A program made the position numbers and the translations under genes. A DNA stretch of 48,303 bases from a virus. Shown piece by piece: positions 1-5,873 of this stretch. Where the stretch lies: positions 1 through 48,303 of IMG/VR virus record IMGVR_UViG_3300038701_002154. One strand, 5' to 3'. Positions within the stretch are counted from its first letter, which is position 1. Each line of letters begins with the position of its first letter. The notes beneath the pieces are model-generated. The model was not told the origin of the DNA. It saw only the letters and a program-made list of their open reading frames with translations, and ran no database searches.

Positions 1-240
1 GACAATCACTACCAATGTAATAAGGGTAACGCGAAACTTCTTTGACTTCAATGCGGCACCGAGTGTTTGTAAACGTTTATAGGGATTAGCAGCTGCGATT
101 GCATCGCCGCCAACGTAAGAGCCGCCAATGACTCCCACTAATGACTGAGCCAGGGAACCTAACCCAAAACGTTCGCCTAACATAATGATCAGGCCCGATA
201 TTACTGTAACGAGAATGCTACGCCAGTTTGTGTTATTCAT
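1..240 (-). CDS. Membrane protein between the terminase subunits, N-terminal part (cut by window edge)
   Basis: The ATG at 240 lies 2 nt after the stop of the small terminase. Reading leftward gives about 80 residues without a stop before the edge. Across the circular junction the frame continues in the 47915-48303 part, for a full protein of about 166 residues. The N-terminal part has a hydrophobic segment around residues 8-24 and a second glycine-rich hydrophobic stretch around 30-45, followed by a basic linker. Its position between TerS and TerL is where T7-like phages keep lysis genes (a holin precedes and a spanin separates the terminase genes), so a holin or spanin role is an inference. 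No family motif is recognised. Confidence 0.8.
   Translation of the reverse strand, partial: MNNTNWRSILVTVISGLIIMLGERFGLGSLAQSLVGVIGGSYVGGDAIAAANPYKRLQTLGAALKSKKFRVTLITLVVIV
2..126. repeat. Terminal direct repeat, left copy (contig circularity overlap)
   Basis: This 125-bp stretch is identical to 48177-48301. The base before it and the two bases after it differ between copies. A gene is cut by the window edge and is completed by joining the copies, so this is best read as the overlap of a circular assembly (circular, circularly permuted or terminally redundant genome) rather than a functional repeat. A true short terminal repeat cannot be excluded from sequence alone. Confidence 0.9.
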
Positions 241-242
241 AA

Positions 243-791
243 TTATTCAGTGCTATTGTCACGGAGGTGTTCGAGTTCACGATTTAGTTTATCCAACTCA
301 GCTTGTGGATCTTCAATCGGATCTTCACTTTCAACAGGTTTGTTACGCAAATACTGGTTCAGCAGATCCGATGCGGCTGACCTTCTTACTGGTTCTGACT
401 CAGCCGAGGATGCAAGGTCTGTTAACGTCATAATAGACTCAACTGCGGCACCTTCGAGTAGCCTAGTCACATCGTCATTGAAATGCTGCTTGCAGAGTTC
501 CGCAGTTAGTTGTTTAAACCACGGCTGTTTTTTCACCGCACGACAATGATCTACACTTTTGCCTAATTCCTGCGCTGCGTCCTTAACAGTAGCGCCTTTG
601 ATCAACATATAGGCCAACACCCTGTGCCATGGCTTTTCTGACTGCACCTCATACGGAGCTTCAAGCTCGTCATGCATAGGCGGAGTGTTTATACGTACCA
701 CCTTCGGCAGTGCGTCCTCAACATCCGCGTTCTTCAGTCCTGCAATGAGACTGTCAGTATAATCAAACTTCTCGTCTAGATCCGCTGACAT
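243..791 (-). CDS. terS: Terminase small subunit (probable)
   Basis: About 182 residues from the ATG at 791. The frame stays open upstream to 908, but that extension looks unlike coding sequence, and a GGAGGA lies about 14 nt before 791. The acidic N-terminal part is followed by a helix-turn-helix-like stretch around residues 60-90 (AYMLIKGATVKDAAQELGKS), which resembles the DNA-binding domain of small terminases that recognise pac/cos. The C-terminal part is helical and ends in a charged tail rich in Glu/Asp/Arg, as expected for oligomerisation and contact with the large subunit. The call rests on this architecture and on the gene order TerS - membrane protein - TerL - portal across the circular junction. 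It is the first gene of the leftward late operon, downstream of the 977-1011 terminator. Confidence 0.65.
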   Translation of the reverse strand: MSADLDEKFDYTDSLIAGLKNADVEDALPKVVRINTPPMHDELEAPYEVQSEKPWHRVLAYMLIKGATVKDAAQELGKSVDHCRAVKKQPWFKQLTAELCKQHFNDDVTRLLEGAAVESIMTLTDLASSAESEPVRRSAASDLLNQYLRNKPVESEDPIEDPQAELDKLNRELEHLRDNSTE

Positions 792-976
792 AACGCTTAT
801 CAATTTCCTCCGGTTTGATCGGACGCACTGCCAATCTGGGTTTCTGCTTCGGTTTAGATGGAGCTCGTCGCATAGTGTAACACTACTATAGGATAGCGGA
901 GGAGTCAAACAGTAAGATTTAATATTCGCTCAGATTCCTTGGTTAGTCTATTTGCTCCTGTATCCCACAAGGGCAC

Positions 977-1011
977 AAAAAAAGGCGCACCAGAAATTAA
1001 TCCGGTGCGCC
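977..1011 (-). terminator. Rho-independent terminator closing the leftward mini-gene block
   Basis: Read on the minus strand, an 8-bp perfect GC-rich stem (1011-1004 with 991-984) with a 12-nt loop is followed directly by seven U (983-977). It sits 19 bp beyond the stop of the 1030-1242 gene. It separates the small leftward genes from the late operon that starts with the small terminase, which therefore needs its own promoter at about 800-975. Confidence 0.85.
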
Positions 1012-1029
1012 CTTCTAGTCTAACCACTA

Positions 1030-1242
1030 CTATATCTGCAAGAGTTCCTGCTCAATCCAATTACGGACTTCCACCATCTCATCGTATTCAATGGGGAAGC
1101 GCTGTGCTATACACTCATTCTCATCAAGCCAAGCAATAACCTCTCTAAGGTCTTGCTCCAACTCATCTTGATAATGATCACGTCCTTGTTGGCCTTGACC
1201 AGTCTCCTGCAAATCTAGTAGTTCTTCTTTTGTCTTTCTCAT
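1030..1242 (-). CDS. Small acidic hypothetical protein (last of the leftward mini-genes)
   Basis: 70 residues, highly charged and Glu/Gln-rich, predicted mostly helical, with no membrane segment or cysteine motif. It starts at an ATG preceded by CAAGAGCTGAT, not a clear Shine-Dalgarno. A 12-bp perfect inverted repeat (1255-1283) lies just upstream, and the U-tract terminator at 977-1011 lies just downstream. It is the promoter-distal member of the seven-gene array. No family is recognised; such small acidic phage proteins often bind host proteins, but nothing here shows a target. Confidence 0.7.
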   Translation of the reverse strand: MRKTKEELLDLQETGQGQQGRDHYQDELEQDLREVIAWLDENECIAQRFPIEYDEMVEVRNWIEQELLQI

Positions 1243-1254
1243 ATCAGCTCTTGT

Positions 1255-1337
1255 TACAGAAGTTCGTTCATCGAACTTCTGTAGTCAGGGCTGATTGGAG
1301 GTAAGCTAAAGTAGGCAGGTGTGCTGATGACACCTGC
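1255..1337. other. Two strong inverted repeats between mini-genes
   Basis: The segment holds a 12-bp perfect stem, 1255-1266 with 1272-1283, loop TTCAT, and an 8-bp perfect stem, 1315-1322 with 1330-1337, loop GCTGATG. Neither has a U-tract in either direction. They sit between the stop of the 1362-1649 gene and the start of the 1030-1242 gene. They belong to the series of intergenic hairpins that punctuate this block and may be RNA-processing or stability elements. Confidence 0.75.
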
Positions 1338-1361
1338 CCGATTTAACCTACGAGTGAAACC

Positions 1362-1649
1362 TCACGGTAGTATGGCTGTTAGTTGATCGCAGTGCGGACA
1401 CTTGGAAGGCTCCGGTGCGTCCTTTTTGCTGAACCAATACAGGTTGTCGCAGTGTTCGCAAGTTCCACTGCGGGTCGATGTGGAGAAGCAGAGACAACTA
1501 GGGATTTGTACGAGTAAAGCACGAAGTTTAGCGCAATGCTCTTCTTTGTACTCTAACGCCTCACATAGTGAGAGGTATGTCTCGTTATTGTCGTTACAGG
1601 CGTTACATTTAAAACGCTTGTGTGCTCCTATAACTGTGTATAATTTCAC
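1362..1649 (-). CDS. Small zinc-ribbon-like protein
   Basis: 95 residues from a GTG start at 1649, chosen because it follows the leader CTAACTAACTAAATATC, which resembles those of the neighbouring genes. Cysteine pairs CNAC (near residue 15), CEHC (near 64) and CPHC (near 84) suggest one or two zinc-binding knuckles, with a helical stretch between. The last two pairs, about 20 residues apart, look like a complete four-cysteine ribbon. Zinc ribbons commonly mediate nucleic-acid or protein binding; no specific function can be assigned. An 8-bp hairpin follows downstream. Confidence 0.75.
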   Translation of the reverse strand: MKLYTVIGAHKRFKCNACNDNNETYLSLCEALEYKEEHCAKLRALLVQIPSCLCFSTSTRSGTCEHCDNLYWFSKKDAPEPSKCPHCDQLTAILP

Positions 1650-1709
1650 GATATTTAGTTAGTTAGTTTGGTTAGGGAGCCGTCTGTCGGCTAAAGTGTA
1701 ATCTCAATG

Positions 1710-1740
1710 GAGCAGCTGTAGAACACAGCTACAGCTGCTC
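1710..1740. other. 12-bp perfect hairpin after the stop of the next mini-gene
   Basis: Arms 1710-1721 and 1729-1740 pair perfectly around a 7-nt loop, 8 nt beyond the stop of the 1748-2050 gene. No U-tract follows on the minus strand, so it is not a classical terminator. Confidence 0.8.
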
Positions 1741-1747
1741 GATGAAA

Positions 1748-2050
1748 CTACTGAATCTGGATGTAGCACGTATCCCACCCAGAAAGGGTAGTATAGAACT
1801 CAAACTGGTCGGTGAGCCCCTCTGCTTCAGGTTGAGCGTCATAAGTGTACGACCCGTCAGGGTGTACTGTTATCACGCCATAATTGAGAGTGAGCGATAC
1901 AGAGTGCAACAGTGGCGTTGACTTGTCTCTGTTCGATGCACGGACTCTGGTCACGCGCATCTCACCTGTGAGTTTGGTGCGAGCTTCCAGAAGAGTCAGC
2001 CGCACCTTGTCCTGATTCGGATAGTTTAGTTGTGGTTTAGTTTGTGTCAC
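1748..2050 (-). CDS. Hypothetical small protein with a cadherin/VCBS-like beta motif
   Basis: 100 residues from a GTG at 2050, preceded by the leader AACCAACTAACCACGAATT. The C-terminal half contains a stretch (residues about 58-90) of the form G-V-I-T-V-h-P-D-G-S-Y-T-Y-D, which resembles the strand-turn motif of VCBS/cadherin-like adhesion repeats (G.l.v..DGsytY.p). A single truncated copy in a leftward, probably early gene is odd, and the similarity could be chance. There is no signal peptide, so an extracellular role is not supported. Its 3' hairpin is at 1710-1740. Confidence 0.65.
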   Translation of the reverse strand: MTQTKPQLNYPNQDKVRLTLLEARTKLTGEMRVTRVRASNRDKSTPLLHSVSLTLNYGVITVHPDGSYTYDAQPEAEGLTDQFEFYTTLSGWDTCYIQIQ

Positions 2051-2087
2051 GATAATTCGTGGTTAGTTGGTTAATTGTCGAACATCG

Positions 2088-2133
2088 ACTGAGTGAGGGA
2101 CAGGAGTTGTTACGCTCCTGTCCCCGGCTCAGT
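2088..2133. other. Two-tier hairpin after a mini-gene stop
   Basis: A 10-bp perfect stem (2097-2106 with 2115-2124, 8-nt loop) is enclosed by a second 6-bp stem (2088-2093 with 2128-2133). It starts 6 nt beyond the stop of the 2139-2327 gene on the minus strand. It has no U-tract and is followed by the A/C-rich leader of the next gene. Confidence 0.8.
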
Positions 2134-2138
2134 TGAGG

Positions 2139-2327
2139 TTATTCGCTTAGTTCCAAGAGTAGTTTCTTGGCCAGAAGCAGCGCATCACATATTGTGTTCA
2201 GTTCTACGAGCTCACGCACCGTTGCGTGTTCAGCAAACGCTGGCAAGATGTCGGCGAACTTTGCCGAAGTTTCTGCGATGTCATCGTGGATGTCAATCAG
2301 ATCCTCCCTTGTTTCTTCTGTAAGCAT
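2139..2327 (-). CDS. Small acidic helical hypothetical protein
   Basis: 62 residues from the ATG at 2327, which follows the leader TTAACCACAGAATAACTAAC. The sequence is acidic (many Asp/Glu), leucine- and alanine-rich, and predicted to be all helix with possible coiled-coil character. There are no cysteines beyond one and no membrane segment. No family is recognised. The two-tier hairpin 2088-2133 follows the stop. It is one unit of the leader-ORF-hairpin array. Confidence 0.65.
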   Translation of the reverse strand: MLTEETREDLIDIHDDIAETSAKFADILPAFAEHATVRELVELNTICDALLLAKKLLLELSE

Positions 2328-2372
2328 TAGTTAGTTATTCTGTGGTTAATGTGCTGTCTATCAGCTTGATAA

Positions 2373-2400
2373 GGTGCAGGGATGAGATATTCCCTGCACC
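2373..2400. other. 10-bp perfect hairpin after a mini-gene stop
   Basis: Arms 2373-2382 and 2391-2400 pair perfectly around an 8-nt loop, 15 nt beyond the stop of the 2416-2631 gene. No U-tract is present on either strand. Confidence 0.8.
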
Positions 2401-2415
2401 CTACGAACCGACACC

Positions 2416-2631
2416 CTACAGGGCAACGAAGAAAATGGTAGTTATCAACACCATCGCAAAGACTGTCCTGAAAATCAGCTTCATCTCTTCACGGTAATGT
2501 TCCGCCTCGAGTAGTGACATTTTCACGTAATAGTCGACTTCCTTCGGTGTTATGTCCCCTTTCATGGAACGCAACAACAACCCGGTGTCGATTATAGTCA
2601 TTACAATCGTGTCGTATAAATAATCTAGCAT
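2416..2631 (-). CDS. Small single-pass membrane protein
   Basis: 71 residues from the ATG at 2631, after the leader AACCAACTAACCACGAAAC. An amphipathic N-terminal part is followed by a charged linker and a C-terminal hydrophobic segment (residues about 53-71, IFRTVFAMVLITTIFFVAL), giving a tail-anchored topology. Small phage membrane proteins of this kind often act on the host envelope (superinfection exclusion or takeover), but there is no motif to decide. The 2373-2400 hairpin follows. Confidence 0.7.
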   Translation of the reverse strand: MLDYLYDTIVMTIIDTGLLLRSMKGDITPKEVDYYVKMSLLEAEHYREEMKLIFRTVFAMVLITTIFFVAL

Positions 2632-3028
2632 AGTGTTTCGTGGTTAGTTGGTTTGGTTAAATGGGCTCTGTGCCCGAAAGGGTTAACGCTGTGTGTTTGT
2701 CGTGGGTGGGTGGGTTCAAGAAATTGAATCGCGGATGCGGTGGAGCAAGTCATTCCGACTTCACTCTGCTCCGTCCTACTCAAGGATTCGTTCCGCTCTC
2801 ACAGTAGCCTATCCTATATACTTATATATATATATATCTCTCTATATAGCCATCTACCTGTGCCAATCTGAATCAATCAGGGCGAGAGGTCTCAGCACCT
2901 GTGCCTCAACTCCCCGCCCTGTGCCCCAAATCCGCCCGCTACATCAATTTCCTGAACGCACACACCAACAACAAACACACAAGTTCACAAGCTGAACGCC
3001 TGTAAACTCGCTAGTGATCTCTTAGCTA
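2632..3028. other. Gene-free 400-bp stretch with TA-repeat tract and hairpins
   Basis: No convincing coding region is seen. It holds G-tracts at about 2703-2714, a hairpin at 2741-2773 whose stem combines two inverted blocks (GGAGC/GCTCC outside AAGTC/GACTT), a nearly pure alternating TA tract at 2815-2847 and a 6-bp inverted repeat around 2880-2925. The AT tract would melt easily, so an origin or promoter region is possible, but this is inference. The last 30 bases before 2632 on the minus strand form the usual A/C-rich leader of the next gene. Confidence 0.5.
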
Positions 3029-3060
3029 GGTAGGAACAGGATCTTATTCCTGCCCCTACC
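3029..3060. other. Hairpin after a mini-gene stop
   Basis: An outer 6-bp stem (3029-3034 with 3055-3060) and an inner 4-bp stem (3037-3040 with 3049-3052) form a hairpin 12 nt beyond the stop of the 3072-3461 gene. Confidence 0.7.
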
Positions 3061-3071
3061 AGCGGCTAATC

Positions 3072-3461
3072 CTACAATCCCATCAGGAGAAGCTCCAGCT
3101 CATCCTCGGAAGGAGCGCGGTTGCGAAGCTTCTTGAACTTGGCGATAGCCTTGTCCTTCTTCTTCTCAAACGCTTTCGCTTGAGCTTCTGTCCGGTCACC
3201 CGGTCTCCACTCAGGGTTAATAGAAAACACACCATTCTTGCAAAGATACCGACCTTCACTGCTGTCCATCTTCTCAACTTCGCCCTTCGCAGAGCGATAG
3301 CTGGTTGACGGTCCATACTGAATGAGCTGGCGAGCCAACCATTCACCCAGAGCATCCAGATCTTCATCCTTCCACTCTGACAGCTTAGGCACTTCCAAGC
3401 CGATCTTACCAGCTTTGTAGGCGTTTTCCTTTGCTTCGAATTCTTTAGTGATAGTTCCCAT
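3072..3461 (-). CDS. Basic hypothetical protein
   Basis: 129 residues from the ATG at 3461, leader TTAACTAATACTAATATT. The centre holds aromatic and glycine residues (IQYGPSTSYRSAKGE) and the C-terminal third is strongly Lys/Arg-rich (around residues 95-115), then ends in an acidic-hydrophobic tail. This suggests a nucleic-acid-binding or scaffold-like protein, but no domain is recognised. It is one of the larger members of the leftward array, followed by the 3029-3060 hairpin. Confidence 0.7.
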   Translation of the reverse strand: MGTITKEFEAKENAYKAGKIGLEVPKLSEWKDEDLDALGEWLARQLIQYGPSTSYRSAKGEVEKMDSSEGRYLCKNGVFSINPEWRPGDRTEAQAKAFEKKKDKAIAKFKKLRNRAPSEDELELLLMGL

Positions 3462-3529
3462 AATATTAGTATTAGTTAAACACTGGGCGCATCAGCAACC
3501 TGCCTCCGCAACAAAACCCAGCTAAGAAA

Positions 3530-3571
3530 CCACTAACGCTAGTGGCCTAAGGGCGGGGGAGCGAATCCCCC
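3530..3571. other. Two short hairpins after the first mini-gene
   Basis: A 6-bp perfect stem at 3530-3535 with 3540-3545 (loop ACGC) and a 5-bp G/C stem at 3555-3559 with 3567-3571 lie directly beyond the stop of the 3577-3777 gene. Confidence 0.65.
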
Positions 3572-3576
3572 TAGGG

Positions 3577-3777
3577 TTAATCTTCAAGCGCCCACCTGAA
3601 CTCCTGATATGTGTTGAAGAATCCCGTTCTGCATCCGGCCATCCGACCGCTGCGGAACTTGAATCCTTCCTTCAGCCATACCTCAATCAGATAATCACTT
3701 CCGCCTGCCTCGCCCGGTGTGCATTCCTGCACCGCCTTATGACGAGCCACCTTCTGAATCAATGTGGACAATCCCAT
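3577..3777 (-). CDS. Small hypothetical protein (promoter-proximal leftward mini-gene)
   Basis: 66 residues from the ATG at 3777, which follows GTGTTTAGATT. Mixed alpha/beta character with several aromatics, two isolated cysteines and a basic middle. It is the first gene leftward of the 3778-4286 hub and so would be the first expressed from any leftward promoter there. No family is recognised. Confidence 0.65.
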   Translation of the reverse strand: MGLSTLIQKVARHKAVQECTPGEAGGSDYLIEVWLKEGFKFRSGRMAGCRTGFFNTYQEFRWALED

Positions 3778-4286
3778 AATCTAAACACGGTCACCCGCCC
3801 TTAAACCACTAACTAGCTGATGAGCATGGCACTACGCCAGGGATACCAGACTTCCCATGCCAGAGCGACATTTACAGGAGTTAGGGCCTGACCTATGGCA
3901 CTTACCCCGCACCTGTGCTCCTACTCACGCAGGATTTTTTCCCCGCGCTTCCAGAGCTTGCCACCCGTTTACTGGCGGCTACCGCTCACCCAGTGACCTA
4001 CGGGCTATGTGGCGATTGCTCGCTGCCCTTGGCCAACTGGCTCACCACCCATACATAACCCTATGACGCTCCCATTCTCACCCGCCACACTACCCAAAGG
4101 GGTCCCCTCCCCCCGCGGGCCGGGTCCTGTGGTATTATCCTCCGTGCGTGCTCCACGATTTCTGAACGTCCAACTTTCACAGGGGTTCGTGAGATGAACG
4201 AGTGGTAGGGGTGGGACGGGAGGTTGGTGAGGGTGGGTGGTGTAGAAAAAAATTGCAGACAGGGCGGATTTAATATGAAATATTAT
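3778..4286. promoter_or_regulatory. Divergent gene-free hub, GC-rich and structured
   Basis: About 500 bp lie between the leftward and rightward transcription units. The segment is visibly more GC-rich than its surroundings and full of inverted repeats: an imperfect 6-bp stem closing 3824-3860, a hairpin near 3970-4003 (ACTGG...CCAGT enclosing GCGG-CTA-CCGC), palindromes AGGGGTCCCCT and CCCGCGGG at about 4097-4120, and a G-tract cluster at 4208-4240. No ORF with coding character is seen. It probably carries control signals for both arms, and an origin or a structured RNA is possible. Confidence 0.6.
4208..4240 (+). other. G-tract cluster (possible G-quadruplex)
   Basis: G runs occur at 4208-4211, 4213-4215, 4218-4220, 4231-4233 and 4235-4237, with loops of 1-2 nt except one of 10 nt. 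A three-tier quadruplex is possible only with that long loop. The cluster lies about 50 bp upstream of the rightward promoter. Confidence 0.5.
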
Positions 4287-4314
4287 TTGACTTTTGCCCG
4301 TCATGTGCTATATT
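4287..4314 (+). promoter_or_regulatory. Sigma-70-type promoter for the rightward early genes
   Basis: The -35 TTGACT (4287-4292) and -10 TATATT (4309-4314) are separated by 16 bp, with TGC just before the -10 (extended -10). The upstream flank is AT-rich. Predicted transcription starts near 4321. The same arrangement (16-bp spacer, TGC before the -10) recurs at 8184-8211. Confidence 0.75.
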
Positions 4315-4319
4315 GACCT

Positions 4320-4373
4320 GTCGAAAGACGCAAGCGAGACCTGCTAGAGGTCAAGATCCAACCAACGAAAATT
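4320..4373 (+). promoter_or_regulatory. Structured 5' leader of the first early gene
   Basis: Two small hairpins: 4320-4329 with a GAAA tetraloop (3-bp stem) and 4338-4341 with 4349-4352 (4 bp). They are followed by the A/C-rich, Shine-Dalgarno-free stretch CAACCAACGAAAATT before the ATG. Confidence 0.5.
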
Positions 4374-4565
4374 ATGACTGTACAAGAACTTATAGACGAG
4401 TTAGAAAAGCTTTCACCAAGGGCGAAGGAAGCTAAAGTGGGTTTCCGCGAAATATCTGGTGATTTGTTAGAGCTTGACCAGATCCGGCAACGCCCTGACG
4501 CTTATTATATTAACGAAAACGGCGACTCCTCTAAAGGCGCTTTTGTAGAGCTTGACAGACAGTGA
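4374..4565 (+). CDS. Small hypothetical protein, first rightward early gene
   Basis: 63 residues, starting at the first ATG after the promoter at 4287-4314. It opens with an MTVQELIDELEKL-type helix, commonly seen at the start of many small unrelated phage proteins, followed by a probable beta region. It is acidic overall with no cysteine or membrane segment. It has the favoured promoter-proximal position and so is probably abundant immediately after infection. No function is assigned. Confidence 0.7.
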   Translation: MTVQELIDELEKLSPRAKEAKVGFREISGDLLELDQIRQRPDAYYINENGDSSKGAFVELDRQ

Positions 4566-4649
4566 GTGAAGACGACGAGAATCACAACATCGCAGCTACA
4601 GCCTTATAAACACGCTAACCGAACGAACAATAAACATAAAGTAAATAAC

Positions 4650-5213
4650 ATGGAGAAACTACCCTACGTTGAATTGAACTATAACCCGGAAAAATACGTC
4701 AGAACCGAACTAGTTCTGACGGAGGAAAGCCGCGAGTATTTAGCCAGCTCACCTTTGTTGACTAAGTGTCCCTGGACTATTCACTGCCATCACGTGACTT
4801 TACACCACCACAAAGCGCATCCGCCCGTTAATAATCCGGAAGAACTCTGGCAACCTTTGACGTTCTGGATCACACCAGTAGCCTTGGTAATTACCGAGGA
4901 ACTCATAGCGATACAGGTTAAGACTCAGGCCATATGTTTCAACGAGTTCCCGCACATAACTATAGCGACGGCTCCGGGAGTACAGCCAGTGGCCGCAAAC
5001 AACGCGTTACGCGTTGCGAAGAAACACGCGTTTACTAATATAAAAAGTTTGCTGGGACAGGTTCGGTTAGTTAACATGAAGGGCTGTCCCTGTGAAAGCT
5101 CTTGCTGTCACGACCCAGATCCACAAGATTCGGCGCCGCCTTACGAGTCCTATGAAGATCAGTTTACAACCGTATGCAGGAACTGCGGAAGCTCATGTCA
5201 GTGCGATTTGTAA
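4650..5213 (+). CDS. 2H phosphoesterase-like protein with cysteine-rich tail
   Basis: 187 residues from the ATG at 4650, preferred over the upstream GTG at 4566 because it follows the leader AAAGTAAATAAC. Two H-x-T motifs, H48-V-T50 and H102-I-T104, are about 54 residues apart and each is embedded in hydrophobic strands. This is the hallmark of the 2H phosphoesterase superfamily (LigT, tRNA-ligase cyclic phosphodiesterase, T4-type Acb1 anti-CBASS). The region after the second motif (PGVQPVAANNAL) resembles the tRNA-ligase CPDase type. Such enzymes open 2',3'-cyclic phosphates or cleave cyclic oligonucleotides. A C-terminal tail with at least eight cysteines (residues about 148-186) suggests bound zinc. 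RNA repair or defence evasion are the likely roles. The superfamily is fairly sure, the substrate unknown. Confidence 0.65.
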   Translation: MEKLPYVELNYNPEKYVRTELVLTEESREYLASSPLLTKCPWTIHCHHVTLHHHKAHPPVNNPEELWQPLTFWITPVALVITEELIAIQVKTQAICFNEFPHITIATAPGVQPVAANNALRVAKKHAFTNIKSLLGQVRLVNMKGCPCESSCCHDPDPQDSAPPYESYEDQFTTVCRNCGSSCQCDL

Positions 5214-5214
5214 T

Positions 5215-5433
5215 ATGAAAACAGAATTTTGGGTGAGTGGGTCTGCGAAAAATTGTAAAGACTTTCTATCTTTGGTCTTTGAAAAACAAAGACTTGAACA
5301 TGGTCGGACTTTAGTGAATCGTTCGCATGTATGTTATCGCGGCTGTTCCTGCACCGAACCTAATAAAAACGTCCGTATAATGAATATTGAAGCTCAGCTG
5401 AGAGAATTTGAAGTAATAAGACACAAACTATAA
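5215..5433 (+). CDS. Small cysteine-containing hypothetical protein
   Basis: 72 residues from the ATG at 5215, 1 nt after the stop of the 2H gene. The frame is open from 5092, but that part overlaps the coding sequence of the 2H tail and is out of frame. It contains a cluster CYRGCSC near residues 43-49, possibly a partial metal site. No family is recognised. Tight spacing places it in the same transcript as the 2H protein. Confidence 0.6.
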   Translation: MKTEFWVSGSAKNCKDFLSLVFEKQRLEHGRTLVNRSHVCYRGCSCTEPNKNVRIMNIEAQLREFEVIRHKL

Positions 5434-5447
5434 ACAAATAACCAACC

Positions 5448-5870
5448 ATGAACCCACTGTCTAAAGCCGCAATAATCCTTCCTATAGAAGAACTTCAAAA
5501 TGTCCTTGAAGAAATCGGAGTCTTTCCCTACCTTGCACAAGCTTGTATCAACAAAGGACGCTCAAGCTTGACAGCAACCAACTGGCGTCTAATCATTACG
5601 AACATAGGCACAGCATTAGAAGAAGCAGAACACGAGCCAGATATAGTATTAGAAGAGCTTCGAGATTCCGACAACATGCAAGCAGTCATAGAAGTCTTAG
5701 AGCTTTGGGACTGCGAAAAAACTCCTGATTGGCTGCCTCCTGTGTTGGCTATCTACGTGCAGACCAGAATGCACAAAATCATTGACAAAGTTGTAGTAGA
5801 CTTCAAAGACCAGCCTCCTGGCGAAGGTATAATTTCATTAGTATCCAGTAAATCAATTGAACAAAACTAA
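5448..5870 (+). CDS. Helical hypothetical protein
   Basis: 140 residues starting after the leader CAAATAACCAACC, which matches the style of the other SD-less starts. Acidic, leucine-rich and mostly helical, with no cysteine pairs, Walker motif or membrane segment. It sits between the 2H gene pair and the winged-helix gene, probably in one operon with both. No recognisable domain. Confidence 0.7.
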   Translation: MNPLSKAAIILPIEELQNVLEEIGVFPYLAQACINKGRSSLTATNWRLIITNIGTALEEAEHEPDIVLEELRDSDNMQAVIEVLELWDCEKTPDWLPPVLAIYVQTRMHKIIDKVVVDFKDQPPGEGIISLVSSKSIEQN

Positions 5871-5873
5871 CAC

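Noticed and set aside
763-873. A 36-residue basic ORF on the minus strand just before and into the small terminase start
   Set aside because: No Shine-Dalgarno or A/C leader precedes its ATG and it overlaps the better-supported terminase start by 29 nt.
880-908. Possible promoter for the small terminase (TTGACT with TAGTGT 17 bp away, minus strand)
   Set aside because: The -10 matches poorly, the better TATAGT is only 12 bp from the -35; it may instead be read by the phage sigma factor, which cannot be shown here.
1030-3777. ORF-plus-hairpin units as integron gene cassettes
   Set aside because: The hairpins share no attC core sites (RYYYAAC/GTTRRRY pairs), and no integrase is encoded.
3857-4066. 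Rightward ORF of 69 residues in the divergent hub
   Set aside because: Composition (His/Pro/Arg/Leu-rich) follows from the GC-rich, structured DNA; no leader, and it lies upstream of the only good rightward promoter.
4320-4373. Leader with GAAA hairpin and GACGCAAGC, faintly like part of a c-di-GMP riboswitch
   Set aside because: The conserved first half and the receptor/tetraloop spacing are missing; only short fragments match.
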